From the NCBI GenBank assembly GCA_003022685.1, contig PXSV01000157.1:1-7794 (forward strand): a stretch of 7,794 bases of DNA, in the 5' to 3' direction. The notes under the pieces are model-generated. The model was not told the origin of the DNA. It was given only the letters and a program-made list of their open reading frames with translations, and did no database searches. Position 1 is the stretch's first letter. Every line of letters begins with the position of its first letter. The DNA comes from Halobacteriales archaeon SW_9_67_24 (GTDB taxonomy: Archaea; Halobacteriota; Halobacteria; Halobacteriales; Halococcaceae). The position numbers and the translations under genes were made by a program. Shown in pieces: positions 1-6,007 of the stretch.

Positions 1-727
1 TCCGTTTTCGAGGTGGGAGACCCACCACTCGTCGAGTTTGCTGTTGTCGATCGTCACGTTCGCATGAACCGTTTCCTGGCCGTCGGCGGGGACGGTGTAA
101 CCGCTGGCGGTGGTGCCGTTGCCGACGGTCACGTCGTTCATCGTGACCTCGTACTCGATCCGGGAGATCGGATACGGGATGGATTTGGGGTTTGAAACGG
201 CGATATCGGTCGATAGCGTCGTCGTCTCCTCGGTCACTTCGCTCCACGTCGCGCTCGTCCGGTTGACGACCAGCAGGGGATCGTCGATCAGGGGGAGGTC
301 CGCGTTCACCGGGCGCGGCTCGGTCGAGTTGAACGCGTCGGTGATCCCAGTCTCGATGGCCTCCGTCTCCCTGACGGTGGCGGTGCGGCCGAGCAGCGAC
401 GAGCGGACCCGTGCGGTCGCGACGAGCCGCGTCCGTTCGCCGTTCCGAACGTGACTCGCCCACCACTCCGGGATCCGCCGGTTGTCGATGGGCGTCGTGA
501 GCCCGATCGTCGTGTTCCCCGTCGTGAGCCTGAACCCCTCCGTCGTGGCGGTTCCCATCGTGATCCCGTTCATCGTGATGGTGTGACCGACCGTGGCGTT
601 GCCGAGGCGGACGCCGACGGGGTTGGGGTTGGCGACGACGACCGCCGAACGCAACCGCGCCAGCGACGATCACGCCGAGGACGACGACGGCGAGTACGAG
701 CGTTCGGAGCACGCCACGCAGGCTCAT
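1..727 (-). pseudogene. LEA14/WHy-type membrane-anchored protein, frame broken, 3' end off window
   Basis: The protein resembles LEA14-like (WHy domain) desiccation-related proteins of haloarchaea, membrane-anchored and facing outward; the precise function is unknown. From ATG at 727 it reads a short basic start and a hydrophobic helix (LVLAVVVLGVIVAGAVAF, residues about 10-27). At about 641-646 the sensible frame changes by one base. From 642 down to the window edge the new frame is open and gives two WHy-like repeats. Repeat 1 has VVVANPNPVGV and NRRIPEWWASHVRNGE; repeat 2 has DIAVSNPKSIPYPI and NSKLDEWWVSHLENG. Six N-glycosylation sequons (NAT, NTT, NST, NRT, NGT, NVT) fit a surface protein. 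Repeat 2 is preceded by a linker (SATWSEVTEETTTLST) that has no counterpart before repeat 1, so sequence may be missing as well as out of frame. The original frame also stays open but gives Arg/His-rich nonsense. A simple one-base error is the main alternative to a deletion. Confidence 0.72.
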
Positions 728-818
728 CGGCTGGAGGATCGCCTCATTGGAGGGGGTCGGGCCGGCGACGGGATAACCCTCGCGGCATGGAACCATCTAC
801 TAGGGATCGTTGTGACTG

Positions 819-860
819 TTTCCCGGTAGTCGCCGACCCCATGTCGGCGAAATACCGAAA
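819..860. repeat. Long imperfect inverted repeat upstream of a promoter
   Basis: Seen directly: an 8-bp perfect stem TCGCCGAC (830-837) / GTCGGCGA (843-850) with a 5-base loop. It is flanked by CGGTA (824-828) / TACCG (853-857) and, across a 2-base bulge, TTT (819-821) / AAA (858-860). It lies between two divergent genes, so a terminator role is unlikely. Its right arm ends about 17 bases before the TATA box of the gene at 907. A binding site for a dimeric regulator is the likeliest role, by inference. Confidence 0.6.
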
Positions 861-871
861 TAACTCACAAC

Positions 872-884
872 AATTCCTATAAGT
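872..884 (+). promoter_or_regulatory. TATA-box promoter of the small membrane protein
   Basis: CTATAA at 877-882 sits in an AT-rich stretch (aataactcacaacaattcc before it) within GC-rich DNA. Its centre is about 27 bases before the ATG at 907, the spacing expected for a haloarchaeal leaderless transcript starting at or just before the start codon. GGTGA at 901-905 resembles a Shine-Dalgarno core but is only one base from the ATG, too close to be normal. Confidence 0.65.
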
Positions 885-906
885 CCCCGCGACCGATAGC
901 GGTGAC

Positions 907-1098
907 ATGGCCACCGAAACCGTCGGAACCGATCGCGGCGTGGGCTTTGCGGTGCTGTTCGGACTGCTCGGGCTCGCTGGGGCGTCCGTGGCGTTCGCTG
1001 CGGCGCTCGCCCATAGCCAAGTAATCGCCGCATGGGGCTTTGCGGCCGCGGTGCTCGCCGGGGCGATCCTCGTCGTGGGGATCCACCTCAGTGGGTGA
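907..1098 (+). CDS. Small two-helix membrane protein (DUF7525-like, tentative)
   Basis: A 63-residue protein of unknown function. It has a short polar N-terminus (MATETVGTDRG) followed by two hydrophobic segments, about residues 12-35 (VGFAVLFGLLGLAGASVAF) and 40-60 (IAAWGFAAAVLAGAILVVGI), with a short turn between them. It is therefore most likely an integral membrane hairpin. From memory it resembles short haloarchaeal proteins of a conserved uncharacterised family (possibly DUF7525), but I cannot verify the assignment. The ATG is chosen because a good TATA box lies 27 bases upstream and the preceding in-frame sequence is not coding-like. It is transcribed away from the LEA14-like gene, and a separate promoter precedes the next gene, so it is probably monocistronic. 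Confidence 0.75.
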   Translation: MATETVGTDRGVGFAVLFGLLGLAGASVAFAAALAHSQVIAAWGFAAAVLAGAILVVGIHLSG

Positions 1099-1130
1099 CA
1101 GCCACCGGGCGGGATCGGCCGACCTGCCAC

Positions 1131-1142
1131 AAAAGGTTAAGG
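1131..1142 (+). promoter_or_regulatory. TATA-box promoter of the winged-helix-like gene
   Basis: AAAAGGTTAAGG at 1131-1142 stands out in GC-rich DNA. GGTTAA (1135-1140) is centred about 28-29 bases before the ATG at 1166, as expected for a leaderless haloarchaeal mRNA. There is no convincing Shine-Dalgarno sequence before the ATG. Confidence 0.6.
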
Positions 1143-1165
1143 GCGTCACGACCGTAGTGAAGGTA

Positions 1166-1390
1166 ATGACCGATTTCACCGAAGAAGACCGCCGGATCCT
1201 CGCGTACCTCCACGACAGCGTGTCGCGTGGGGAGCGGTACTTCCGGTCGAAGAACATCGCCGACCAGCTCGGTCTGAGCTCGAAGCAGGTCGGCGTCCGC
1301 CTGCCGCGCCTGGCCGAGCGCACCGAGGACATCGACATCGAGAAGTGGGGCCGCGCGAAGTCGACGACGTGGCGCGTCTCGCCGGGCTGA
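1166..1390 (+). CDS. Small winged-helix-like protein (DUF7123-type)
   Basis: A 74-residue, charged, soluble protein. The predicted order is an N-terminal helix (EEDRRILAYLHDSVSRG, residues 6-22), a turn (RYFRSKN), a helix-turn-helix-like part (IADQLGLSSKQVGVRLPRLAE, 31-51) and a C-terminal hairpin (IDIEKWGRAKSTTWRVSP, 57-73). This is the pattern of small haloarchaeal winged-helix proteins; the GLSSKQVG...KWG...STTWRV signature matches what I recall of the DUF7123 family. Known for the family: uncharacterised, presumed nucleic-acid binding. Inferred here: a transcription-associated role with unknown targets. The ATG at 1166 is preferred over upstream in-frame codons because the promoter box lies 28 bases before it and upstream translation overlaps the previous gene. 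Confidence 0.85.
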   Translation: MTDFTEEDRRILAYLHDSVSRGERYFRSKNIADQLGLSSKQVGVRLPRLAERTEDIDIEKWGRAKSTTWRVSPG

Positions 1391-1455
1391 CGTCACCGGT
1401 TCACTCGACGGGCATCGCGGGACGCGATCGCGGCCGGCACTGCTCCGGTCGGCGG

Positions 1456-1466
1456 ACTTTTATCCG
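1456..1466 (+). promoter_or_regulatory. TATA-box promoter of the SRPBCC-hydrolase operon
   Basis: ACTTTTATCCG at 1456-1466 has a TTTTAT core (1458-1463) about 25 bases before the ATG at 1486, fitting a leaderless transcript. It would drive both the SRPBCC gene and the overlapping hydrolase gene, which has no promoter of its own. Confidence 0.65.
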
Positions 1467-1485
1467 GTCGGCTCCGTTCTTCGGT

Positions 1486-1917
1486 ATGACCGTCCGGGTC
1501 GAACGCACCTTCGAACTCGAAGCCTCGCCCGAGCGCGTTTGGGAGTTCATCGCCGACCCGGCGAAGCGCGCGCGCCCGATCAGCGTCGTCGAGTCCTTCG
1601 ACGTCCACGACGACACCCACGCAACGTGGCACATCTCGCTCCCGATCCCGCTCGTCAGCCGGACGATCGCGGTCGAGACCGAGGACACGGTTCGCGAACC
1701 GCCCGAGCACGTCGAGTTCGTCGGCCGCTCGCGCGTGATGCGTGTCGTCGGCGAACACGACCTCGAAGCGACTGAGGACGGCGGTACGCGACTCAGGAAC
1801 CGCTTCACCGTCGAGGGCAAGATGCCTGGCGTCGAGCGCTTCTTCAAGCGCAACCTCGACGGCGAGCTCGACAACCTCGAAACGGCTATCCGGAACGAGG
1901 CCGAAATCGAGGCCTGA
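1486..1917 (+). CDS. SRPBCC (START-like, CoxG-type) family protein
   Basis: A 143-residue protein with the layout of the SRPBCC/START-like fold. It opens with a strand and the usual helix entry (VERTFELEASPERVWEFIADP, residues 5-25). A series of alternating strands follows (ATWHISLPIPLVSRTIAVE; HVEFVGRSRVMRVVGEHDLE; TRLRNRFTVEG). It ends in a long C-terminal helix (GVERFFKRNLDGELDNLETAI, about 115-135) that normally closes the hydrophobic pocket. Family knowledge: such proteins bind small hydrophobic ligands, and CoxG is involved with CO dehydrogenase in some bacteria; no cox genes are visible here, so a CoxG role is not supported. The ligand is unknown. Its stop codon overlaps the start of the hydrolase gene (TGATG), so the two are probably co-translated and related in function. 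The start is set by the TATA box and the conserved N-terminus. Confidence 0.88.
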   Translation: MTVRVERTFELEASPERVWEFIADPAKRARPISVVESFDVHDDTHATWHISLPIPLVSRTIAVETEDTVREPPEHVEFVGRSRVMRVVGEHDLEATEDGGTRLRNRFTVEGKMPGVERFFKRNLDGELDNLETAIRNEAEIEA

Positions 1918-2668
1918 TGGAACTCGCGCTCGTCCAGCTCCGGATCGAGGCCGGCGACGTCGCCGGCAACACGGAGCGGGCGCTGGCCGCGATCGGGGAC
2001 GCGGCCGCGGCGGGTGCGGAGCTCGTCTGCCTCCCCGAGATCTTCACTGTCGGGTACTTCGTGTTCGAGGAGTACGAGCAGTGTGCGGAATCGCTCGCCG
2101 GGCCGACGCTCGGTGCGGTGGCCGACGCCGCCAGTGAGCACGACGTGGCCGTGCTCGCGGGGACCGTTGTCGAGGACCTCGCCGCGAGTGCGGCGGACGG
2201 ACTCACGACACCCGCCGAAAGCGGTCTCGCGAACGCCTCGGTCCTGTTCGATCGGTCGGGCGAACGTCGGGCGATCTACCGCAAGCACCACCTGTTCGGG
2301 TACGACTCGGCCGAGGCCGATCTGCTCGTGGCCGGCGAGTCGCTCGGCGTGGCCGAGATCGAGGGATTCACCGTCGGGATGACGACGTGCTACGACCTCC
2401 GCTTTCCCGAACTGTATCGCGATCTCGCCGCGGCGGGCGCGGACCTGATCCTGGTCCCGAGCGCGTGGCCGTACCCCAGGGTCGAACACTGGCAGCTCCT
2501 CCCGCGAGCGCGGGCGATCTGTGCGGGCGGTCGTCGGTGTACGATCCGTGGGGCGACGTGCTGGCCGAAACCGGCGACGCACCGGCCATCGTCACCGCCG
2601 ACATCGATCCCGACGAGGTCGAGGCGGTTCGTGAGGAGTTCCCGGCGTGGCGCGACCGGCGACGGTAG
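1917..2668 (+). pseudogene. Carbon-nitrogen (nitrilase-family) hydrolase, frame broken with internal loss
   Basis: A nitrilase-superfamily amidohydrolase, acting on amides or nitriles; the substrate is unknown. The catalytic triad is visible before the break: Glu41 (CLPEIFTVGYF), Lys123 (YRKHHLFGYD) and Cys158 (MTTCYDLRFPELYR), plus PSAWPYPRVEHWQLLPRARAI ending at residue 201 (2517-2519). Family members then continue with an 'EN..YV..ANGVG' stretch of roughly 18-20 residues before GRS.VYDPWG. Here the next conserved sequence, LCGRSSVYDPWGDVLAETGD, begins at once but in another frame (from 2519), running to TAG at 2666-2668. So about 55 bases (a number not divisible by three) seem missing. Translated as it stands, the first frame runs on into junk to 2816. 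The start ATG overlaps the SRPBCC stop, with GAGG (1909-1912) as a possible ribosome site. It may be a real null allele or an assembly error. Confidence 0.85.
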
Positions 2669-2681
2669 GTGGAAAACGAGA

Positions 2682-2690
2682 GGTTTATGC
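2682..2690 (+). promoter_or_regulatory. Orphan promoter-like box after the hydrolase gene
   Basis: GGTTTATGC preceded by aaaacgaga looks like a haloarchaeal BRE/TATA pair. It would place a transcript start near 2710-2715, exactly where the hairpin of 2714-2747 begins. No convincing protein gene follows on the plus strand. It may drive a small RNA, belong to a gene damaged here, or be chance. Confidence 0.3.
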
Positions 2691-2713
2691 GGCGCACGCA
2701 CTCCCCTTCAAGC

Positions 2714-2747
2714 GCCGGTACGTGACGCTTTTCTCGTCACAGCCGGC
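2714..2747. terminator. Hairpin between convergent genes, possible bidirectional terminator
   Basis: Stem GTGACG (2722-2727) / CGTCAC (2735-2740) closes a T-rich loop (cttttct). An outer stem GCCGG (2714-2718) / CCGGC (2743-2747) is separated by a 3-by-2 internal loop, giving 11 pairs in all. It is 45 bases after the hydrolase stop and lies between convergent genes, the usual place for a terminator. Archaeal termination mainly depends on U-tracts, and only TTTT in the loop is present, so the role is inferred. Confidence 0.4.
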
Positions 2748-2785
2748 AACAACGCGCCACCACCGCGCCCACCGCACCCCCACCC

Positions 2786-2800
2786 CGTTTCGTTCAAACG
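2786..2800. repeat. Small hairpin in the convergent intergenic region
   Basis: CGTTT (2786-2790) and AAACG (2796-2800) form a 5-bp stem with loop cgttc. It lies 80 bases beyond the aldehyde dehydrogenase stop on the minus strand and follows a T-free C/A-rich tract. The function is unclear. Confidence 0.25.
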
Positions 2801-2848
2801 CTCAACACTCGCGTAGCTCCGGCGGTAGTACTCTGATCGATGCGTCGC

Positions 2849-2858
2849 AAAAATCGGG
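2849..2858 (-). terminator. Oligo-T terminator of the aldehyde dehydrogenase gene
   Basis: On the minus strand CCCCGATTTTTGCG carries five T (2853-2849), 26 bases past the stop codon at 2880. A short T-run after a C/G-rich stretch is the usual archaeal termination signal. No strong hairpin precedes it. Confidence 0.45.
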
Positions 2859-2879
2859 GTGTGTTCGTCGCTCCGCCGC

Positions 2880-4412
2880 TCAGTCCTCGTCGGTCGTGAT
2901 GTCGGCCGACAGCCCTTGGGCCATCTGGATGCCCTCCGAGTTGTTGAGCGTCCACGCGGTGCGCTCGGTGACGGCCTCGATGACTTCGCGCGCGCTGGGG
3001 TAGCCGTTGCCCGACTTCTTGACGCCGCCGAACGGCAGCTGGACCTCCGCGCCGATGCAGGGGAGGTTGCCGTAGGCGAGCCCGATCTCGGCGTTGTCCC
3101 GGAAGTAGTTGATCTCGCGGTAGTCCTCGGAGATGATCGATCCTGCAAGGCCGTACTCGGTGTCGTTGTGGAGTTCGACGGCCTCCTCGATGTCGCCGGA
3201 GTATTCGAGCAGTGCGACGTGGGGGCCGAAGACCTCCTCGTGAGTCACCCGGAGGTCGTCCTCGGGGTCGGCCTCGTAGACGAACGGCCCGACCCAGTGG
3301 CCGTCCTCGTGGCCCTCCGGAATCTCCTCGTCGTCGAGGTCCGCGCGGTCGACGAGCACGTTCACGTCCTCCTCGCGCGCGAGGTCGTTGTAGTCGGTGA
3401 CCTTTTCTTCGTGGTCGGGCTCGATCAGCGGCCCCATAAACGTGTCCTCCTCCAGGGGATCGCCCACTGCGACGTCCTCGGCGACGTCGACGAAGCGCTC
3501 CTTGAACTCCTCGTAGCGGTCCTCGTGGACGAGGAGTCGCTCCGAGGAGACACACCGCTGGCCGGTGGTCTTGAACGAACTCATGACGGCCGAGTGGACC
3601 GCGGTGTCCATGTCGGCCTCGCTCGTGATCACGATCCCGTTCTTGCCGCCCATCTCACACGCCGCGAGCTTGCCTGGCTGGCCGCCGACCTCGCCGGCGA
3701 TCTCCTGGCCGACTTCGGCCGAGCCCGTGAACAGGACGGTGTCGGTCCGGTCGTCCTCGACGATGGCCTCGCCGGCGTCGCCGTAGCCCTGGACCATGTT
3801 GAACACGCCGTCGGGAATCCCGCTCTCCTCGAACATCTCGGCGATGACCTGGCCACACCACGGGGTCTGCTCGGCGGGCTTCCAGACCACGGTGTTGCCC
3901 TCGACCAGCGTGACCGCCATGTGCCAGAAGGGGATCGCCACCGGGAAGTTCCACGGCGAGATACAGCCCACGACGCCACGGGGCTGGCGGCGCATGTAGG
4001 CGTCCTTGCCCGGGATCTCGGAGGGAACGACGTCGCCGTGGGGATGACGGGCGTTGCCGGCGGCCCACTCGACCATGTGCCACGCCTCGGTCACGTCGGC
4101 TTTCCCTTCGGAGATCTCCTTGCCGCACTCCTTCGTGACGACCTCGCCCAGCTCCTCGTGGCGATCCCGGAGTTCGTGGTAGATGTCCCAGAGGTACTCC
4201 GCACGGTCGATGGACGACAGCGCGCTCCACTCCTCGAAGGCCGCTTCCGCCGCCGCGAGCGCGCGATCGACGTCGGCGTCGGTCCCGCGCTGGAACTCCC
4301 CGAGCGTTTCGCCCGTCGCCGGGTTGGTGCTCTCGAAGGTGTCCGATCCCTTCCCTTCTACCCATTCGCCGTCGACGTAGTGCTTCGACGGCTCGCTGAG
4401 TTGCTGACTCAT
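2880..4412 (-). CDS. Aldehyde dehydrogenase family protein (NAD-type, 510 aa)
   Basis: A cytoplasmic enzyme that oxidises an aldehyde to a carboxylic acid with NAD(P)+. All core ALDH motifs are intact: SPWNFP (Asn155), WKPAEQTP (Lys178, with Glu181 at the position that usually favours NAD+), FTGSAEVG (228-235), CEMGGKN (general-base Glu253), TTGQRCVSS (nucleophile Cys287), EEVFGP (392-397) and LPFGGVKKSGNGYPS (459-473). Its 510 residues are slightly longer than the common 480-500, and the C-terminus (SADITTDED) is acidic, as expected for a halophile. The GAEVQLPFGGVKKSGNG version suggests a subgroup different from the succinate-semialdehyde enzyme upstream, but I cannot name the substrate. 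ATG at 4412 is chosen over an in-frame TTG at 4421 because it gives the natural start MSQQLSEP and has a TATA-like box about 30 bases upstream. It follows the second ALDH by 82 bases and could be partly co-transcribed. Confidence 0.92.
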   Translation of the reverse strand: MSQQLSEPSKHYVDGEWVEGKGSDTFESTNPATGETLGEFQRGTDADVDRALAAAEAAFEEWSALSSIDRAEYLWDIYHELRDRHEELGEVVTKECGKEISEGKADVTEAWHMVEWAAGNARHPHGDVVPSEIPGKDAYMRRQPRGVVGCISPWNFPVAIPFWHMAVTLVEGNTVVWKPAEQTPWCGQVIAEMFEESGIPDGVFNMVQGYGDAGEAIVEDDRTDTVLFTGSAEVGQEIAGEVGGQPGKLAACEMGGKNGIVITSEADMDTAVHSAVMSSFKTTGQRCVSSERLLVHEDRYEEFKERFVDVAEDVAVGDPLEEDTFMGPLIEPDHEEKVTDYNDLAREEDVNVLVDRADLDDEEIPEGHEDGHWVGPFVYEADPEDDLRVTHEEVFGPHVALLEYSGDIEEAVELHNDTEYGLAGSIISEDYREINYFRDNAEIGLAYGNLPCIGAEVQLPFGGVKKSGNGYPSAREVIEAVTERTAWTLNNSEGIQMAQGLSADITTDED

Positions 4413-4437
4413 GCTCGGCAAAAGTTGCGCGGGCCGG

Positions 4438-4448
4438 GTACAAAAGCG
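4438..4448 (-). promoter_or_regulatory. TATA-like promoter of the intact aldehyde dehydrogenase gene
   Basis: On the minus strand GACGCTTTTGTACC carries CTTTTGTA (4446-4439), centred about 30 bases before the ATG at 4412 and within the 82-base gap after the upstream ALDH stop. The position fits a leaderless transcript, although the box departs from the best consensus. Confidence 0.45.
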
Positions 4449-4494
4449 TCGCGCTGTTCACACCGGAACTGGCGAAGAGCAGTGACTTGCGGCC

Positions 4495-5968
4495 TCACCG
4501 AAGCCCAGGAATCCGCTTCATTGCGCGCAGCGCGGCCGTCATCCCCCTCACGGAGAGATGCTCGGGGACACCAGGCGGCGCGGCGAGCGGGGCCACGCGC
4601 TGTTCGGCGACCGTCTGGGACTCGGTGTACTTCAGGATGCCCTCCCGGCCGTGACGCGACCGACCCCCACGCCGCGACGTACGCCTCGTTGATGTTGACC
4701 GTGCCACACTCGATCCGCTCGGCGACGGCGTGGCCCCGTTCCGAATCGGCGGTCCAGACGCTCGCGTTCAGCCCTCGATCGGAGTCGTTCGCCCGTTCGA
4801 TCGCCTCCCCTGTACTGTGGAACTCGTAGAGCGCCACCACCGGGCCGAAGGTTTCCTCGCTCGCCACCGTCATCTCGGGCGTCACGTCGGCGAGCACTGT
4901 CGGCTCGTAGAAGTACGGGCCGACATCCGGGCGCGCCTCGCCGCCGGTGAGCACGGTCGCGCCCTTCTCGCGCGCGTCCGCGACGTGTGACTTCACCTTT
5001 GCCAGCTGGTCGGCCGACGCCAGGGAGCCGACGTCGGGTTCGTAGTCGAGGCTCGTGCCGAGATCGAGGTCCTCGACGGCCGCGACGAACCGCCGCTCGA
5101 ACTCGTCGCGAACGCCCGACTGCACGTAGCACCGTTCGAGCGAGATGCAGAGCTGTCCGGCGTTGGTGAAGCAACCACGGATCGCGCCCTCGGTAGTTTT
5201 GGCGAGGTCGGCGTCGTCGAACACCACGAGGGGATTCTTCCCGCCGAGTTCCATCGAGCACTTGGTGAGGTTCGCGCCGGCCTGGCGAGCGACGGTCTTG
5301 CCCGTCTCGATGCTGCCGGTGAACATCAGGAAGTTCGACTGTTCGATCAGCGGCGGGCCGATCGTCGAGCCGTACCCCGTGACGACCTGGAGCACGTCCT
5401 CGGGCAGGCCGGCCTCGCGGAGGAGCTTGACCGCGAGCAAGGCCGTGAAGGGCGTCTCCTCGGCCGGTTTCAGGACGACCGAGTTGCCCGCGAGCAGCGC
5501 GGGGATCGCGTCCGAGACCGCGAGCGTCAGGGGGTAGTTCCACGGCGCGATGATCCCGACGACGCCGACCGGGTGGTGGTGCTCGACGGCCTTCGTCAGC
5601 AACGGCAGCGCACCCCGCCGCCGGCGCGATTCGAGGTGGTCCTCGCCGTGATAGGCGTAGTACCGGCTCGTGATGGCGACGTCGAGGGCCTCCTCGTAGG
5701 CCGCCCGCCGACTCTTGCCGCTCTCGCGCTGGACGAGATCGAGGAGTTCGTCCTGGTGGTCGAGCACGAGGTCGTGATACCGCTTCACTACTGCCGCCCG
5801 CCCCTCGAACGAGCGGTCGGCCCACGATTCCTGAGCGTCGGCCGCGCGCTCGGTCGCCTTCTCGACATCGGTCTCAGTGTGGGTCGGGACCGAGCCGAGC
5901 GTCTCGCCGGGGTAGGGCGCTTCGACGTCGATCGCCTCGCGTTCGGTCGTGCCGCTCGGGAGGTGCAA
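4495..5968 (-). pseudogene. Succinate-semialdehyde-type aldehyde dehydrogenase, frame broken near C-terminus
   Basis: An NAD(P)+-dependent aldehyde dehydrogenase, most like haloarchaeal enzymes annotated as succinic semialdehyde dehydrogenase. Counting from TTG at 5968, motifs are APWNYP (Asn144), LKPAEETP (Lys167), FTGSIETG (216-223), MELGGKN (Glu240), TNAGQLCIS (Cys274) and EETFGP (371-376), then CGTVNINEAYVAAWGSV ending at residue 437 (4658). The expected conserved segment (P.GG.K.SG.GR, seen intact in the neighbouring ALDH at its residues 460-470) is absent. The C-terminal tail resumes in another frame at 4656 as RHGREGILKYTESQTV and runs 53 residues to TGA at 4495-4497. About 41 bases appear lost. 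The unshifted frame reads through to 4409 as nonsense. The N-terminus is also odd: there is no in-frame ATG or GTG after the kinase stop at 6008, and the usual 15-25 residues before EAIDVEAPYPGE are short. Real loss and assembly error are both possible. Confidence 0.85.
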
Positions 5969-6007
5969 GCCACGTATAGCTATCGCCGACAGAGCCGATG
6001 AGCGGGG

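Noticed and set aside
619..632. GGGGTTGGGGTT, telomere- or quadruplex-like run beside the LEA14 scar
   Set aside because: On the minus strand it simply encodes the conserved NPNP motif of the WHy repeat.
451..882. Arg-rich open frame on the plus strand, 143 codons
   Set aside because: It covers the LEA14-like coding region and the regulatory spacer; its composition is low-complexity R/D/P and unlike the acidic proteome.
1423..1432. CGCGATCGCG palindrome, and TGACGTCA at 1388-1395
   Set aside because: Short GC-rich palindromes are expected often in this composition, and neither sits at a promoter position.
1401..2582. 393-codon open frame on the minus strand
   Set aside because: It is antisense to the SRPBCC and nitrilase-family genes and Arg-rich, a codon-bias shadow.
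2722..3003. GTG-started frame after the orphan promoter-like box
   Set aside because: The translation is rich in S, T, R and H and runs antisense into the ALDH gene; not coding-like.
4409..4657. Unshifted extension of the SSADH-type ALDH to 519 residues
   Set aside because: After 4657 this frame gives Arg/Pro-rich nonsense and overlaps the next start, while the other frame gives the conserved ALDH tail.
2859..4829. 656-codon open frame on the plus strand
   Set aside because: It lies antisense to the intact ALDH, which has every family motif. Long antisense frames are normal in GC-rich haloarchaeal genes, and the translation resembles no family.
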